This document shows positions 50,014 to 59,674 of a stretch of DNA of 61,015 nt, piece after piece. This DNA comes from Butyrivibrio proteoclasticus P6B7 (lineage in GTDB: Bacteria > Bacillota > Clostridia > Lachnospirales > Lachnospiraceae): the NCBI RefSeq assembly GCF_000622085.1, contig NZ_JHWL01000027.1, positions 1-61,015 of the forward strand, written 5' to 3'. A program made the position numbers and the translations under genes. Each line of letters begins with the position of its first letter. The stretch's first letter is position 1. Below the pieces are notes generated by a model. It was not told the DNA's origin, made no database searches, and was given only the letters and a program-made list of their open reading frames with translations.

Positions 50014-50115
50014 AAGGAATTTATCACAGAATGGTATGTTATCATAATATGTCAAGTAATGCAAGCATTTTTTATCATCAATTAGTATCATTTTTATCTC
50101 AAAAAATACACAAAA

Positions 50116-50304
50116 TTATGATATCCCCTTATCCCTAATTCCACGGATGTTCTTCTCTACACTCTTCCTTGGAACCATGATCTGATGCCCACATCCCATG
50201 CACTTAAGTCTGAAATCCGCTCCGATTCTGAGAACCTCCCATTCACAGCTACCGCAAGGATGTTGTTTCTTTAATTTAATAATATTACCTACCTGAATAT
50301 CCAT
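50116..50304 (-). CDS. DUF951 family small protein
   Basis: This protein has 62 residues from ATG 50304; a TTG at 50316 would give 66. Core: VGNIIKLKKQHPCGSCEWEVLRIGADFRLKCMGCGHQIMVPRKS, with four Cys in C-x-x-C pairs, likely a zinc ribbon. DUF951 is widespread in Firmicutes and of unknown function. The ATG lies one base after the stop of the upstream sirtuin gene, so the two are coupled. Confidence 0.88.
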   Translation of the reverse strand: MDIQVGNIIKLKKQHPCGSCEWEVLRIGADFRLKCMGCGHQIMVPRKSVEKNIRGIRDKGIS

Positions 50305-50305
50305 G

Positions 50306-51064
50306 TTACAGAGCAATCCCCATAAGGTCCGCCAGTTCCTTAAATACCTTTCCGATTTTATCTCTGACTACCAGCGTGTCTTCAGCTCTTTTAACAGCAA
50401 GATCACTTTCGTTGATGATAACCAGGTGCTTACCTCTAAAGTAATTGATAAATGAAGCTGCCGGATACACTGTCAGCGAAGTTCCTCCAATAATAAGCAT
50501 GTCTGCCTTGGCCAGTGCTTCAATTGCCCCCTGCACCTGGTCCTCTGGAAGTCCTTCTTCATATAATGTAATGTCTGGTCTGATGATTCCGCCACAGCTA
50601 CATCTTGGAATTGGCTCATCTGACTCAAAGATATAGTCCTCAGGATACTCTTTGCCACAGCTCATACAGTAGTTCCTAAGCGCACTTCCGTGAATCTCAT
50701 AGACCACTTGGCTGCCGGCCTTTTGATGAAGTCCATCGATGTTCTGTGTGACCACAGCCTTGAGCTTTCCAATCTCTTCAAGTTTGGCCAGGAATTTGTG
50801 AGCATTATTGGGCTCAATATTCCTTGTATCCATTTTCTGCCTGTGGAACTCGTAGTAAACCTTTGGCTCATACACAAGACAGCTGTGACTTAAAAGATAT
50901 TCCGGCTGATACTGATCAAATCTGACGTCATGCTGGTTATAAAGTCCATCCTTGCTTCTAAAATCCGGTATTCCACTCTCTGTAGAAACACCAGCTCCGC
51001 CAAAAAAGACTATATTATTAGAAGCTTCTATAAATTCTTTGAGTTTCTGAATATCTTCTCCCAT
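50306..51064 (-). CDS. Sirtuin, NAD-dependent protein deacylase
   Basis: This protein has 252 residues. NAD-binding motif FFGGAGVSTESGIPDFRSKDGLY at the N-terminus, catalytic TQNIDGLHQKAG and H-G-S (VYEIHGSALRN), and a zinc ribbon (CMSCGKEYP ... RCSCGG). It removes acetyl or acyl groups from lysines using NAD. It is full length, has AAAGGGGG upstream, and is coupled to the DUF951 gene. Confidence 0.95.
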   Translation of the reverse strand: MGEDIQKLKEFIEASNNIVFFGGAGVSTESGIPDFRSKDGLYNQHDVRFDQYQPEYLLSHSCLVYEPKVYYEFHRQKMDTRNIEPNNAHKFLAKLEEIGKLKAVVTQNIDGLHQKAGSQVVYEIHGSALRNYCMSCGKEYPEDYIFESDEPIPRCSCGGIIRPDITLYEEGLPEDQVQGAIEALAKADMLIIGGTSLTVYPAASFINYFRGKHLVIINESDLAVKRAEDTLVVRDKIGKVFKELADLMGIAL

Positions 51065-51168
51065 GTCTCCCCCTTTCTTAGATAGTTCTTTTACCCATAA
51101 ATACCATAAAATGCAAACTGCATAATATCGGATTACGCGAATCTACATAATATTATATGCAAAAACAA

Positions 51169-51196
51169 AACGGGCCGCCATAGCTGACGACCCGTT
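51169..51196 (-). terminator. Terminator after the solute-binding-protein gene
   Basis: AACGGGTCG and CGGCCCGTT pair with one G-U, loop TCAGCTATGG, then TTGTTTTTG on the minus strand. It lies about 60 bp past the gene's stop. Confidence 0.75.
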
Positions 51197-51256
51197 AATT
51201 TTAGAAATCTTTCGATTCCCCCTCAATTTCCCTCATTTTCCCTCAATTACTATTAA

Positions 51257-52978
51257 TTACTTCGCAAGCTTTGTGCAATTTCCTGCTTCGTAAGCTGCTT
51301 TTCTCTCATCGATTACAGCCTGATATCCGTCATCAAGATATTTCTGTGAAAGCTCGTCATAAAGAGCATCAAACTCTTCTGGGCTGCACATTGTGAGCTG
51401 ATCTCTGTACTCTGCGTACTTAGAAGTAAGAGTTGCTGCATACTCAGCCTCAGCTTCGATAGATACTGAGAAGAGGCAATCCATCTGTGCATAGCCAGCC
51501 TCGTAAACCTTGAGCTGTCCATAGTAATTGTCGATGATATCCTGTGTGAAGTCCTCAGGAAGTCCCTGTGGAGCAACTGCTGCGATATCCTGCTCGATTG
51601 AGCCAAGGCTCTTTGTAGCAGCTTCGATACACCAGTAGTCTACGTTATTGTTGTAGCCCATTGTCTTGTCGCCGCTGTAATCAGCAACTGCTACTGGAAC
51701 GCCATCTACATAGTTGAAGTGCTCGCCTTCGATACCCCACTGGAATGTGAAGAGGTTTTCTGGCTGTGCAAGCCACTCCATGTACATCATAGCAGCCTTA
51801 ACTTCGTCCTCTGTTGCTGATGATGAGAATCCAACCATCATACCAAAGAGGTTGTTTGGACGATAAGCTGCTGAAGATGTGCCTGTAGCATCCTTATCCT
51901 CGTTAACGCCGTCGCATACAACTACGCCAAGGTCAGCGCCTGCATTGTTATCATAGAAAGATACGAGCCAATCCATGTTAGATGAGATGTATCCGCCATA
52001 CTCGAACACTTCGCCGTTTACGAATTTAGCCTTAGCATCCTCTGCTGTTGTGATGTTGTACTCAGGATCCTTGTAGCCAAGGTTAAAGAGCTCATTCTCT
52101 CTCTTAAGAAGTGTCTTCTGAGCTTCTGTTGAAAGAGCTGGAATGTTGTAGTCACCAGTTGTAGCCCAAAGCTCCTCGTCCTGAGGATATGATCTGTATC
52201 CATAGTTCTGGTCAACACCAGCGCCTGCGATCTGTGCGCCACCTGCTGGATGTGCTGAAAGTCCTGCGTCTACGATTGCCTGGTAAACAGCCTTTCTCTC
52301 TTCGAAGGTCTTTGGATACTCAAGTCCAAGCTGCTCAAGCCAGTCCTGACGATAGAAAGTAACGAATGAATATGTTGTGTTTGAGTAAGGACGTGTGCCC
52401 ATTACAAAGTAGTTGTCATCTCCAAGTGCAACGAACTGATCAAGGTCGTTGTTTACCATGTTCTGCCAGTATGTAGGAGCAACTGTCTTGAACTGCTCAA
52501 CATCAAAGGTCTGAAGATATCCATCGTTAGCCCACTGTGCAAGCTTTGGATAATCGTATTCCATACAGATTGTAGGAAGATCATCAGCTGCTGCAAGAAG
52601 TGAGTAAGATGTAAGAACATCACTACGTGTGATTGGCACGTACTCAACTGTGATATTGTAAGCATCACCAAAGTTTGTCTGGATCCACTGTGTCCAGTAG
52701 TTATTTGTTACATCAGGAACTCCCTCAACACCTCTGTCATAAACAGGAATCTTAAGTGTTACGTTCTCTGCAAATGGCTCCATAGCGCCTGCTTCTGGTG
52801 CAGCCTCAGATGAACCATTATCTGCAGCTGTTGCATCTGCGCCAGCTGTCTGTGTTTCTTTACTTGCGTCGTTGGATGCTGTATTTCCACCATCTTTTGA
52901 GCATCCTGCGAGCATTCCTGCTGCCATGGTTCCAACCATTGCTGTTGCAAGAACTCTCTGAAGAACATTCTTCTTCAT
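51257..52978 (-). CDS. Extracellular sugar-binding lipoprotein of an ABC importer
   Basis: This protein has 573 residues from ATG 52978, because AAGGAGGG lies 7 bp upstream; the ATG at 52984 is too close. Signal peptide with lipobox LAGC (Cys26), then a Ser/Thr/Ala-rich linker to about residue 65. The large CUT1/LplA-type binding domain follows (TNNYWTQWIQTNFGDAYNITVEYVPITRSD, MEYDYPKLAQWANDGYL). It captures an oligosaccharide outside the cell and passes it to the permeases encoded upstream. No ATPase gene is nearby; a shared MsmX-type ATPase is expected. Confidence 0.95.
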   Translation of the reverse strand: MKKNVLQRVLATAMVGTMAAGMLAGCSKDGGNTASNDASKETQTAGADATAADNGSSEAAPEAGAMEPFAENVTLKIPVYDRGVEGVPDVTNNYWTQWIQTNFGDAYNITVEYVPITRSDVLTSYSLLAAADDLPTICMEYDYPKLAQWANDGYLQTFDVEQFKTVAPTYWQNMVNNDLDQFVALGDDNYFVMGTRPYSNTTYSFVTFYRQDWLEQLGLEYPKTFEERKAVYQAIVDAGLSAHPAGGAQIAGAGVDQNYGYRSYPQDEELWATTGDYNIPALSTEAQKTLLKRENELFNLGYKDPEYNITTAEDAKAKFVNGEVFEYGGYISSNMDWLVSFYDNNAGADLGVVVCDGVNEDKDATGTSSAAYRPNNLFGMMVGFSSSATEDEVKAAMMYMEWLAQPENLFTFQWGIEGEHFNYVDGVPVAVADYSGDKTMGYNNNVDYWCIEAATKSLGSIEQDIAAVAPQGLPEDFTQDIIDNYYGQLKVYEAGYAQMDCLFSVSIEAEAEYAATLTSKYAEYRDQLTMCSPEEFDALYDELSQKYLDDGYQAVIDERKAAYEAGNCTKLAK

Positions 52979-53046
52979 AATCATACCCTCCTTAAATAAA
53001 CAACATTGTTATAATTAAATCCCCCATATATTAGGATTAACTATTC

Positions 53047-53991
53047 TCAACCCTTTACTGCTCCAACCATAGTTCCTTTTACAAAGTATTTCTGAACGAA
53101 TGGATAAATGCAGATGATAGGTATTGTAATGAACATAATTGACGCAGCCTGAAGTACTTCCGGTGTACTTGTAACTGCAGATGCTTCAGAAAGCGTTGTG
53201 GTCTGTGACTCTGTAGCTGAAGCAACCATCTGATAGAGCCTGTACTGTACCATCTTAAGGCTATCCTTCTGGATGAAGTACATGTTATCTGCGTAGGAAT
53301 TCCATCTTCCAACTGCGTAGAAAAGAGATAAAGTTGCAATGATAGGCTTTGAAAGCGGAAGCACTATCTTGAACAGAACCTGGAAGTTAGATGCTCCATC
53401 CAAAAACGCTGACTCTTCCAAACTGTCTGGAATCGTTGACATGAAGAAGTTCTTCATGATCAGCATGTTATAGGATGAATAAATCAGTGGAAGAATAAGA
53501 ACCAGCGGATTATCCAACAGGTGCAGATCCTTCATGAGCAAATATGATGGGATAATACCTGCACTAAAGTACATAGGCACCATCAGGATAAATGTAAAAA
53601 ATGCTCTTCCCTTTAATCTCTTTTTAGAAAGCGGATATGCTGCGCAGGTACAAACGATCATTCCAAGCAGTGTAAATACTGCAGTCACCAGAACACTGTA
53701 TCCCATGCTCCTTACCAGACTTCCATCCTCGAAGATCGACTTATAAGCGTCAAATGTAAGATCAACTGGTAAAAAATATACTTTCTTTGCGATTACTGCA
53801 CTGTTTCCTGAAATTGATTTAGCAAGAACATGGATAAAAGGAAACACACATGTTGCCGATAAAATCGCGATGATAGTCATCATGATCACATCGCTTACTC
53901 TGAATTTATTGATTGCGCGGCTGCCGTCTGCACTTGTCTCAACCTCACGGACAACCTCTGCCTTTTTCTTAAATGCCAATGCTGTATCCAC
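53047..53991 (-). CDS. Sugar ABC transporter permease, inner-membrane subunit 2 (LplC-like)
   Basis: This protein has 314 residues and six membrane segments. The EAA loop EESAFLDGASNFQVLFKIVLPLSKP is near 200, typical of the MalG/LplC group. It forms the channel with the LplB-like partner 17 bp upstream. Residues 1-40 are a charged N-terminal extension without a membrane span. Confidence 0.95.
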   Translation of the reverse strand: MDTALAFKKKAEVVREVETSADGSRAINKFRVSDVIMMTIIAILSATCVFPFIHVLAKSISGNSAVIAKKVYFLPVDLTFDAYKSIFEDGSLVRSMGYSVLVTAVFTLLGMIVCTCAAYPLSKKRLKGRAFFTFILMVPMYFSAGIIPSYLLMKDLHLLDNPLVLILPLIYSSYNMLIMKNFFMSTIPDSLEESAFLDGASNFQVLFKIVLPLSKPIIATLSLFYAVGRWNSYADNMYFIQKDSLKMVQYRLYQMVASATESQTTTLSEASAVTSTPEVLQAASIMFITIPIICIYPFVQKYFVKGTMVGAVKG

Positions 53992-54007
53992 CTTTCAAGT
54001 CTCCCCT

Positions 54008-54961
54008 TTATAAAAGTCCATCTTCTCCAAGCTTCTTGGCGATCCTATCTGATAAAAGAACTAACATAAGTCCCACCAAGGACTGGAATAATCCCACGGC
54101 AGTCGCCATACTGAATTTTCCACTATGTAGACCCTTTTCAAAAATGTACACCGCAAGCTGATACTGGAAATCTCTAACCTGTGTGTTATCGAAGGCTGTA
54201 AGTCTTTCAAGGTTACTTCCCATTACTCTTCCAAGGTTCATGATAAGAAGTGTAACGATGGTACTTCTGATTCCAGGTAATGTAATGTGCCACATTCTCT
54301 GCCATCTGTTGGCTCCATCGATCATTGCTGCCTCATACAGATCGCTGCTGATGGATGTGATGGCTGAAAGGTAAAGGATTGTGCCCCATCCCATTCCCTG
54401 CCAGACACCTACAAGCAGATAAGTTGCTGCCCAGTGCCATTTCTCTGTAAGGAACGGAATACCCTGATCAATAGCTCCAATGTTCATAAGGAACACGTTC
54501 ACAAGTCCTGTTGAAGGCTTAAACATTGTGTAAGCTACGCTTCCGATTACCGCCCAGGAAAGGAAATGTGGAAGGTAAAGAATTGTCTGTGTCACCTTCT
54601 TGAACTTGGCAAATCTAAGCTCGTTGAGCATAAGAGCCAATATGATAGGCATTGGGAAGCCGACTGCCAGATCCAGAAGATTGAATGCCAAAGAGCTCTT
54701 CAACGCTCTGCTAAAATCTGAATCCTTAAAAATCTTTGCAAAGGTTCCAAATCCAACCCATTTACTTCCTGCATATTTAAGTGCCGGCTTATAATCCATG
54801 AAAGCCATTCTAAGGCCCGGATATGCTGCATAGTTGAATAGAACTACTAAAACAATTGGGATTATCAGCAATAGATATAATTGCCAATCTCTTTTAAGAC
54901 TTTTTTCCCAGGAACTTTTCCAGTCATTCTTCTTAGCTTTTGTAATGCTCCCTTTTTTCAT
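54008..54961 (-). CDS. Sugar ABC transporter permease, subunit 1 (LplB-like)
   Basis: This protein has 317 residues from ATG 54961, with a GGAGGGG site. The frame runs on to 55027 without family similarity. Six membrane segments; EAA motif YEAAMIDGANRWQRMWHITLPGI near 215 (MalF/LplB group). It is the first gene of the permease-permease-binding-protein operon, next to the araC-type regulator. Confidence 0.95.
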   Translation of the reverse strand: MKKGSITKAKKNDWKSSWEKSLKRDWQLYLLLIIPIVLVVLFNYAAYPGLRMAFMDYKPALKYAGSKWVGFGTFAKIFKDSDFSRALKSSLAFNLLDLAVGFPMPIILALMLNELRFAKFKKVTQTILYLPHFLSWAVIGSVAYTMFKPSTGLVNVFLMNIGAIDQGIPFLTEKWHWAATYLLVGVWQGMGWGTILYLSAITSISSDLYEAAMIDGANRWQRMWHITLPGIRSTIVTLLIMNLGRVMGSNLERLTAFDNTQVRDFQYQLAVYIFEKGLHSGKFSMATAVGLFQSLVGLMLVLLSDRIAKKLGEDGLL

Positions 54962-55159
54962 ACCTGTGTAACCCCTCCCCTTGTATACATAAAATCCTAG
55001 TAAAATTTCAGAAGCATATCTATTCACTTAAAAGAAAAAACTATGCATTAACAACCATTTATTTTTAAAATTATAGGGCGATATGTCTCTTATCCCCAAA
55101 AGTAAAGTTTGTTTTTTGTGCAAATTGCTAGTTAATCGTTTTCGTAATTGCGTAAAAAA

Positions 55160-55179
55160 AGAGGACCTTCTGGTCCTCT
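55160..55179 (-). terminator. Terminator after the AraC-type gene
   Basis: A perfect AGAGGACC, loop AGAA, GGTCCTCT stem on the minus strand is followed by TTTTTTT. It lies 17 bp past the gene's stop. Confidence 0.9.
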
Positions 55180-55196
55180 AAACAAACAACTTATTT

Positions 55197-56156
55197 TTAT
55201 TCTTTTTTATCTGATAGATTCTGAGCCTGCATCCATCCCGTATACTCCAGAATCGACGCCCTGTCTACGTTAGCCATCTTATGACGCCATTCACTGGGCT
55301 GCGTTCCCATTATCTCCGAGAAGTGCCTGTTGTAACTGGATACCGACCTGAATCCCACCTGTTCTGATATAGAAAGAATCGATTCCTCCGTTGTTCTAAG
55401 CAGGATACAGGACTGAAGTATCCTGGTGGTATTAAGGTAGTTCAGCGGGCTCGTGTTCATGATCTCATGGAACACCCTTCTAAAGTGGGTCTGACTCAAG
55501 TGGCAAAGGTCCGCCAGCTCCTCGATTGGAAAGTTCATCATGTAATTCTCTTTAATATAGTCAAGAGCTGGTGATATAACGATGGCATTCTCGTGAACCT
55601 CTTTATTTTCGCTCTTTTTACCAGCATCCTTGGCATATATTCTCATAACCTTCATAAAAAGAGATAACATCAGACCTCTTACACTATGCTGATAATTCAT
55701 AGCTTTTTCCTGCATCTCATCCACAATGGAGCAGAGAATTGCGTAGATCTCGGGATAATCCTTCCTATTGATTATCAGCTGAAGGTTCTGCTGCATATCT
55801 GCAAAAAGATCCGCATAGGGCGCGGAATCATCGAAATATGTCTTAAGGAACTCATCTGGCTGAATGAAAATATATGTCCAAAGGCTTGAAGTGCCCTTGT
55901 CACTGTAGGTTGTATGGGGAACATTTCTTGAAATGAAGGTCATATCTCCTTCTTTGAAGGGCACTGGCTGATCATTAAACTCCAGCATCCCGCTATCTGA
56001 GTGACATATTCCGATCTCAAGGCAATTGTGGAAATGAAGCTTACCAGACTTAACATCCGATATATGCCATCTGTCTCCAGTTAAAAGAAGTATTGGAAAA
56101 TACATAGGAAGCTCATAGTTCCTATATTCTATGACTGTTTTCTTGGGCTTTGACAT
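55197..56156 (-). CDS. AraC-family transcriptional regulator
   Basis: This protein has 319 residues. A cupin-like sensory domain (about 20-150; LHFHNCLEIGICHSDSGMLEFNDQPVPFKEGDMTFISRNVPHT) is followed by a helical linker and two helix-turn-helix motifs (about 212-305; PIEELADLCHLSQTHFRRVFHEIMNTSPLNYLN, EQVGFRSVSSYNRHFSEIMGTQPSEWR). It lies between the ABC genes and the divergent GH105/GH112 genes, so it probably activates both upon sensing the sugar. The effector is unknown. Confidence 0.93.
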   Translation of the reverse strand: MSKPKKTVIEYRNYELPMYFPILLLTGDRWHISDVKSGKLHFHNCLEIGICHSDSGMLEFNDQPVPFKEGDMTFISRNVPHTTYSDKGTSSLWTYIFIQPDEFLKTYFDDSAPYADLFADMQQNLQLIINRKDYPEIYAILCSIVDEMQEKAMNYQHSVRGLMLSLFMKVMRIYAKDAGKKSENKEVHENAIVISPALDYIKENYMMNFPIEELADLCHLSQTHFRRVFHEIMNTSPLNYLNTTRILQSCILLRTTEESILSISEQVGFRSVSSYNRHFSEIMGTQPSEWRHKMANVDRASILEYTGWMQAQNLSDKKE

Positions 56157-56323
56157 TTCTTTTCCATCCTTAATTTAATATGGTAAATATCGTTTATTTT
56201 ACAAAACCATTTTTACTAAGTCAAATAGTTGAAATTGCATAGTTTTTAGTCCTACTTGCATAGACATTTCGACCATCGCTTAATACAATTTATTCAAAAT
56301 AAACCAATAATCAGGAGCAAATT

Positions 56324-57373
56324 ATGGCAAACCTTGAATACGATAGAAAACAGATAGAAGAAGTGATCGATCGCATTGTAGAAAGAACTATGCGCATGGA
56401 TCTTACCTGGGACTGGCCCGGAGGAGTAGCTTACTACGGTGTCTGCGAAGCATATAATGCCACTGGCAATACCAAGTACATTGAAATGCTCAAGGACCGC
56501 GTTGATGAGTACATCGAGCTTGGTCTTCCATCCTGGACGGTAAACACCTGCGCCATGGGTCATGCCATGCTTACTCTTTACGAATACAGTAAGGACGAGA
56601 AGTATCTGGATATTGCCAAGAGCAAAATCGATTATCTTGAGAATGAAGCCCTTAGATTTGGTGACAACGTTCTTCAGCATACTGTTTCTGTTAATAACGA
56701 TTTTCCAGAGCAGTGCTGGGCTGATACCCTTTTTATGGCAGCATTCTTCCTGTTAAGGGCAGGAGTTCTTTTAAAAGATGAAAAGCTCATCGACGACGCT
56801 TTGAACCAGTACTACTGGCACATTAAATACCTTCAGGATCCAGCAAGTGGTCTCTTTTACCATGGTTACAACAACATAACTAAGGATCACATGTCAGGCT
56901 TCTTCTGGGGTCGTGCCAACGCCTGGGCTGCATACACCATGTCTGAGGTTGGTCGCATTCTTCCTGAATGCTATCTCTATCCTAAGTTCCTTGATGTTGT
57001 GGGCTCTCTCAACGAACAGCTTGCATCAATCAAGCTTCTCCAGACCGAGGATGGCCTATATCGAACAATTCTTGATGACGAAGAATCTTATGAAGAAATT
57101 TCCGCATCCTGTGGCATTGCAGCCGCTATGATCAACAAAGGAAATCCTCTTCACATCAAATATATCAATAAGTCCACCGTAGGAATCCTGAACAACATCT
57201 CTGAGGACGGACGTGTACTCAATGTTTCTGGCGGAACCGCTGTCATGAAAGACAGAGAAGGCTACAGGAACATTTCAAGAGAATGGATTCAGGGATGGGG
57301 ACAGGGTCTCGCCCTTGCTTATCTTTCAGGCTTACTTAACTACGACAAAATAAGAAGCGACGGCGCACTTTAA
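56324..57373 (+). CDS. GH105 unsaturated glycuronyl/rhamnogalacturonyl hydrolase
   Basis: This is a cytoplasmic alpha/alpha barrel protein of 349 residues. Family blocks: DWPGGVAYYGVCEAYNATG, LPSWTVNTCAMGHAMLTLYE, PEQCWADTLFMAAFFLLR with the catalytic Asp134, GFFWGRANAWAAYTMSEV, and REWIQGWGQGLAL. GH105 enzymes (YteR/YesR) remove the unsaturated uronic acid left on rhamnose by pectin lyases. It is 33 bp before the GH112 gene and transcribed divergently from the regulator, so they are one operon. Confidence 0.93.
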   Translation: MANLEYDRKQIEEVIDRIVERTMRMDLTWDWPGGVAYYGVCEAYNATGNTKYIEMLKDRVDEYIELGLPSWTVNTCAMGHAMLTLYEYSKDEKYLDIAKSKIDYLENEALRFGDNVLQHTVSVNNDFPEQCWADTLFMAAFFLLRAGVLLKDEKLIDDALNQYYWHIKYLQDPASGLFYHGYNNITKDHMSGFFWGRANAWAAYTMSEVGRILPECYLYPKFLDVVGSLNEQLASIKLLQTEDGLYRTILDDEESYEEISASCGIAAAMINKGNPLHIKYINKSTVGILNNISEDGRVLNVSGGTAVMKDREGYRNISREWIQGWGQGLALAYLSGLLNYDKIRSDGAL

Positions 57374-57406
57374 TTTTCAGCATAATTTATTGGGGGATAC
57401 TTTTTT

Positions 57407-59572
57407 ATGAATGAGGATAAACTCTTAAAAGGAGGCTTTACCCTTCCAGGCGAATCTGGCTACGAGAAGCTGACTTTGGACCTTGCTCAGAAGTGGGGCG
57501 CGGACGTAATCCGCGATAGCGATGGAACCGTTCTTTCCGACGAGATCCTTAACGCCGGTTACGGTATATATTCTACAATCTGCATTATTCGTGACCATAA
57601 CGAATGGGCCAAATCAAACCAAGATAAGCTTCAGCAGACCTTTCTTATGACCAATCCTAAGGTGGCTACAGAATCTTTTCTCACCTTTCATCTTTTAGAT
57701 GATTTTTTTGATCAGCAGTTTGAAGTCAACGATTCTTCTGATTCCGTTAAATATTGGCAGGTCTATGACCGCACCACAGGAAAAGAGGTTAGCCCAAGTT
57801 TCTGGACCTTTGAAAAAGAGGCTGGAAACGTAATTGTCAATAATGCAATTCCTTGGCACCGCTATACTGTCAGCTTTTTGGCCTACCGCGTGTGGGAAGA
57901 AATCTCCATGTACAACCACACCACCAACAACTGGGACAAAGAGCACCTTATGCCAATCGACCCCATTTATCCTGAAACTCAGGAATACATGACTAAGTGG
58001 CTTACAGACTGGTGCAAAGCTAATCCTGCAACCACCGTTGTCCGCTTTACTTCCATGTTCTACAACTTTGTCTGGATCTGGGGAAGCAGCGAAAAGAACC
58101 GAAACCTCTACACTGATTGGGCATCCTATGACTTTACTGTAAGCCCAAGAATGCTGGATCTTTTTGCAGAGAAATATGGCTATAAGCTTACCGCCGAAGA
58201 TTTCATCAACAAAGGTAATCTTCACGTTACACATATGCCACCAGTAAAGACTCAACGAGACTACATGGACTTCGTTAATTCTTTTGTTGTCTCTTATGGA
58301 AAAGAGCTAGTGGAAATAGTTCACAGCTTTGGAAAAAAAGCTTATGTCTTCTATGATGACAGCTGGGTTGGTGTTGAACCCTACAGCGACAGGTTCAAAG
58401 ATTTTAACTTTGATGGACTTATTAAGTGCGTTTTTTCTGGCTATGAAGTCAGACTCTGCGCCGGCGCAGACATAGATACTCACGAAATTAGGCTTCATCC
58501 TTATTTGTTCCCAGTAGGTCTGGGCGGACTCCCAACCTTTGCTCCTGGCGGAAATCCTACTCAGGATGCGAAGGATTATTGGAACCATACAAGAAGAGCT
58601 CTTCTTCGCGCTAAGATTGATAGAATTGGTCTCGGTGGATATCTGCATCTTGTGGAAAACTATCCAGACTTTGTAGATTATATTGAGAAAATATCCGATG
58701 AATTCAGACTCATCAAAAGCCTTCATGAAAATGGCAAGCCAGTAACGATGAACATCAATATCGCTGTTCTTCATTGCTGGGGTAAATTGCGAAGCTGGAC
58801 ACTTAGCGGTCACTTCCATGAAACCTACAAAAATGACCTTATTCACATTAATGAAGCTCTTTCTGGTCTTCCTGTTAATGTTGATTTCATCAGCTTTGAA
58901 GACATTAAAAGTGCTAATCTGGCCAAATACAACGTCATCATAAATGCTGGAGCCAAAGGTACAGCCTGGAGTGGCGGTGATAATTGGAACGACGATCAGA
59001 TTGAGGAGTTACTGACAAATTGGGTTTATAACGGCGGCGTTTTCATAGGTGTTAATGAGCCATCTACTGTTGACGGAAGAGATACAACCTTTAGAATGTC
59101 TAATGTCCTGGGCGTTGACGAGAACATCCCTGCCAAGCAGTGTCACGGCAAATGGTCCTACGAAGTGAGCAGCATCACGGATCTTATTCCTGAAGGAAGC
59201 TACATTCCTAGAAGATGCTCCGTTCATCTGACAGATGGTAACGCTAAAGTTCTTGCAGAAGATAACGGTACTCCTACGCTTACCATCAACGATTTTGGTA
59301 AAGGAAAAGGCGTCTATCTCTCAACCTTCGAGACAACGCCAATTAACAATCGATTACTCTTCAATTTGCTTCTCTACTCTACAGGAAATAAGTTGGATTC
59401 AGATTATGTATGCAGCAATCCTAACACAGAATGTGCATTCTTTTCTGCAGATAAAAAACTGATTGTTATCAACAATTCTGACAAGCCACAAAGCACAACA
59501 ATACGCACAGAATATGGCACTCAGATAATTAAAGAAATAGCTCCTTTTGATACTGTGATCAAGGAACTATAG
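57407..59572 (+). CDS. GH112 beta-galactosyl phosphorylase
   Basis: This protein has 721 residues, the family's length. GH112 enzymes use phosphate to split beta-galactosyl disaccharides to alpha-galactose-1-phosphate. Known members act on Gal-GlcNAc/GalNAc (lacto-N-biose) or on Gal-beta-1,4-rhamnose. Features: N-terminal TIM barrel (about 1-440; KLLKGGFTLPGESGYEKL, YNHTTNNWDKEHL, FYDDSWVGVEPYSDRF with the acid Asp at 317/318), a central domain, and a C-terminal part with a Rossmann-like region (YNVIINAGAKGTAWSGG). Beside GH105, galactosyl-rhamnose is the more likely substrate; this is inference. Confidence 0.93.
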   Translation: MNEDKLLKGGFTLPGESGYEKLTLDLAQKWGADVIRDSDGTVLSDEILNAGYGIYSTICIIRDHNEWAKSNQDKLQQTFLMTNPKVATESFLTFHLLDDFFDQQFEVNDSSDSVKYWQVYDRTTGKEVSPSFWTFEKEAGNVIVNNAIPWHRYTVSFLAYRVWEEISMYNHTTNNWDKEHLMPIDPIYPETQEYMTKWLTDWCKANPATTVVRFTSMFYNFVWIWGSSEKNRNLYTDWASYDFTVSPRMLDLFAEKYGYKLTAEDFINKGNLHVTHMPPVKTQRDYMDFVNSFVVSYGKELVEIVHSFGKKAYVFYDDSWVGVEPYSDRFKDFNFDGLIKCVFSGYEVRLCAGADIDTHEIRLHPYLFPVGLGGLPTFAPGGNPTQDAKDYWNHTRRALLRAKIDRIGLGGYLHLVENYPDFVDYIEKISDEFRLIKSLHENGKPVTMNINIAVLHCWGKLRSWTLSGHFHETYKNDLIHINEALSGLPVNVDFISFEDIKSANLAKYNVIINAGAKGTAWSGGDNWNDDQIEELLTNWVYNGGVFIGVNEPSTVDGRDTTFRMSNVLGVDENIPAKQCHGKWSYEVSSITDLIPEGSYIPRRCSVHLTDGNAKVLAEDNGTPTLTINDFGKGKGVYLSTFETTPINNRLLFNLLLYSTGNKLDSDYVCSNPNTECAFFSADKKLIVINNSDKPQSTTIRTEYGTQIIKEIAPFDTVIKEL

Positions 59573-59631
59573 CACATTATCAGCTATTTCACTACTTACA
59601 GCATGAAATTTCTTTTTCATACATTCTAAAT

Positions 59632-59666
59632 AGAGCGATGACTCCTCCCAAACAAGTCATCGCTCT
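59632..59666. terminator. Bidirectional terminator between the GH112 and S1 genes
   Basis: AGAGCGATGACT and AGTCATCGCTCT form a 12-bp perfect stem with an 11-base loop, then TTTCTC on the plus strand and ATTTAG on the minus strand. It serves the convergent genes. Confidence 0.88.
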
Positions 59667-59674
59667 TTCTCTCA

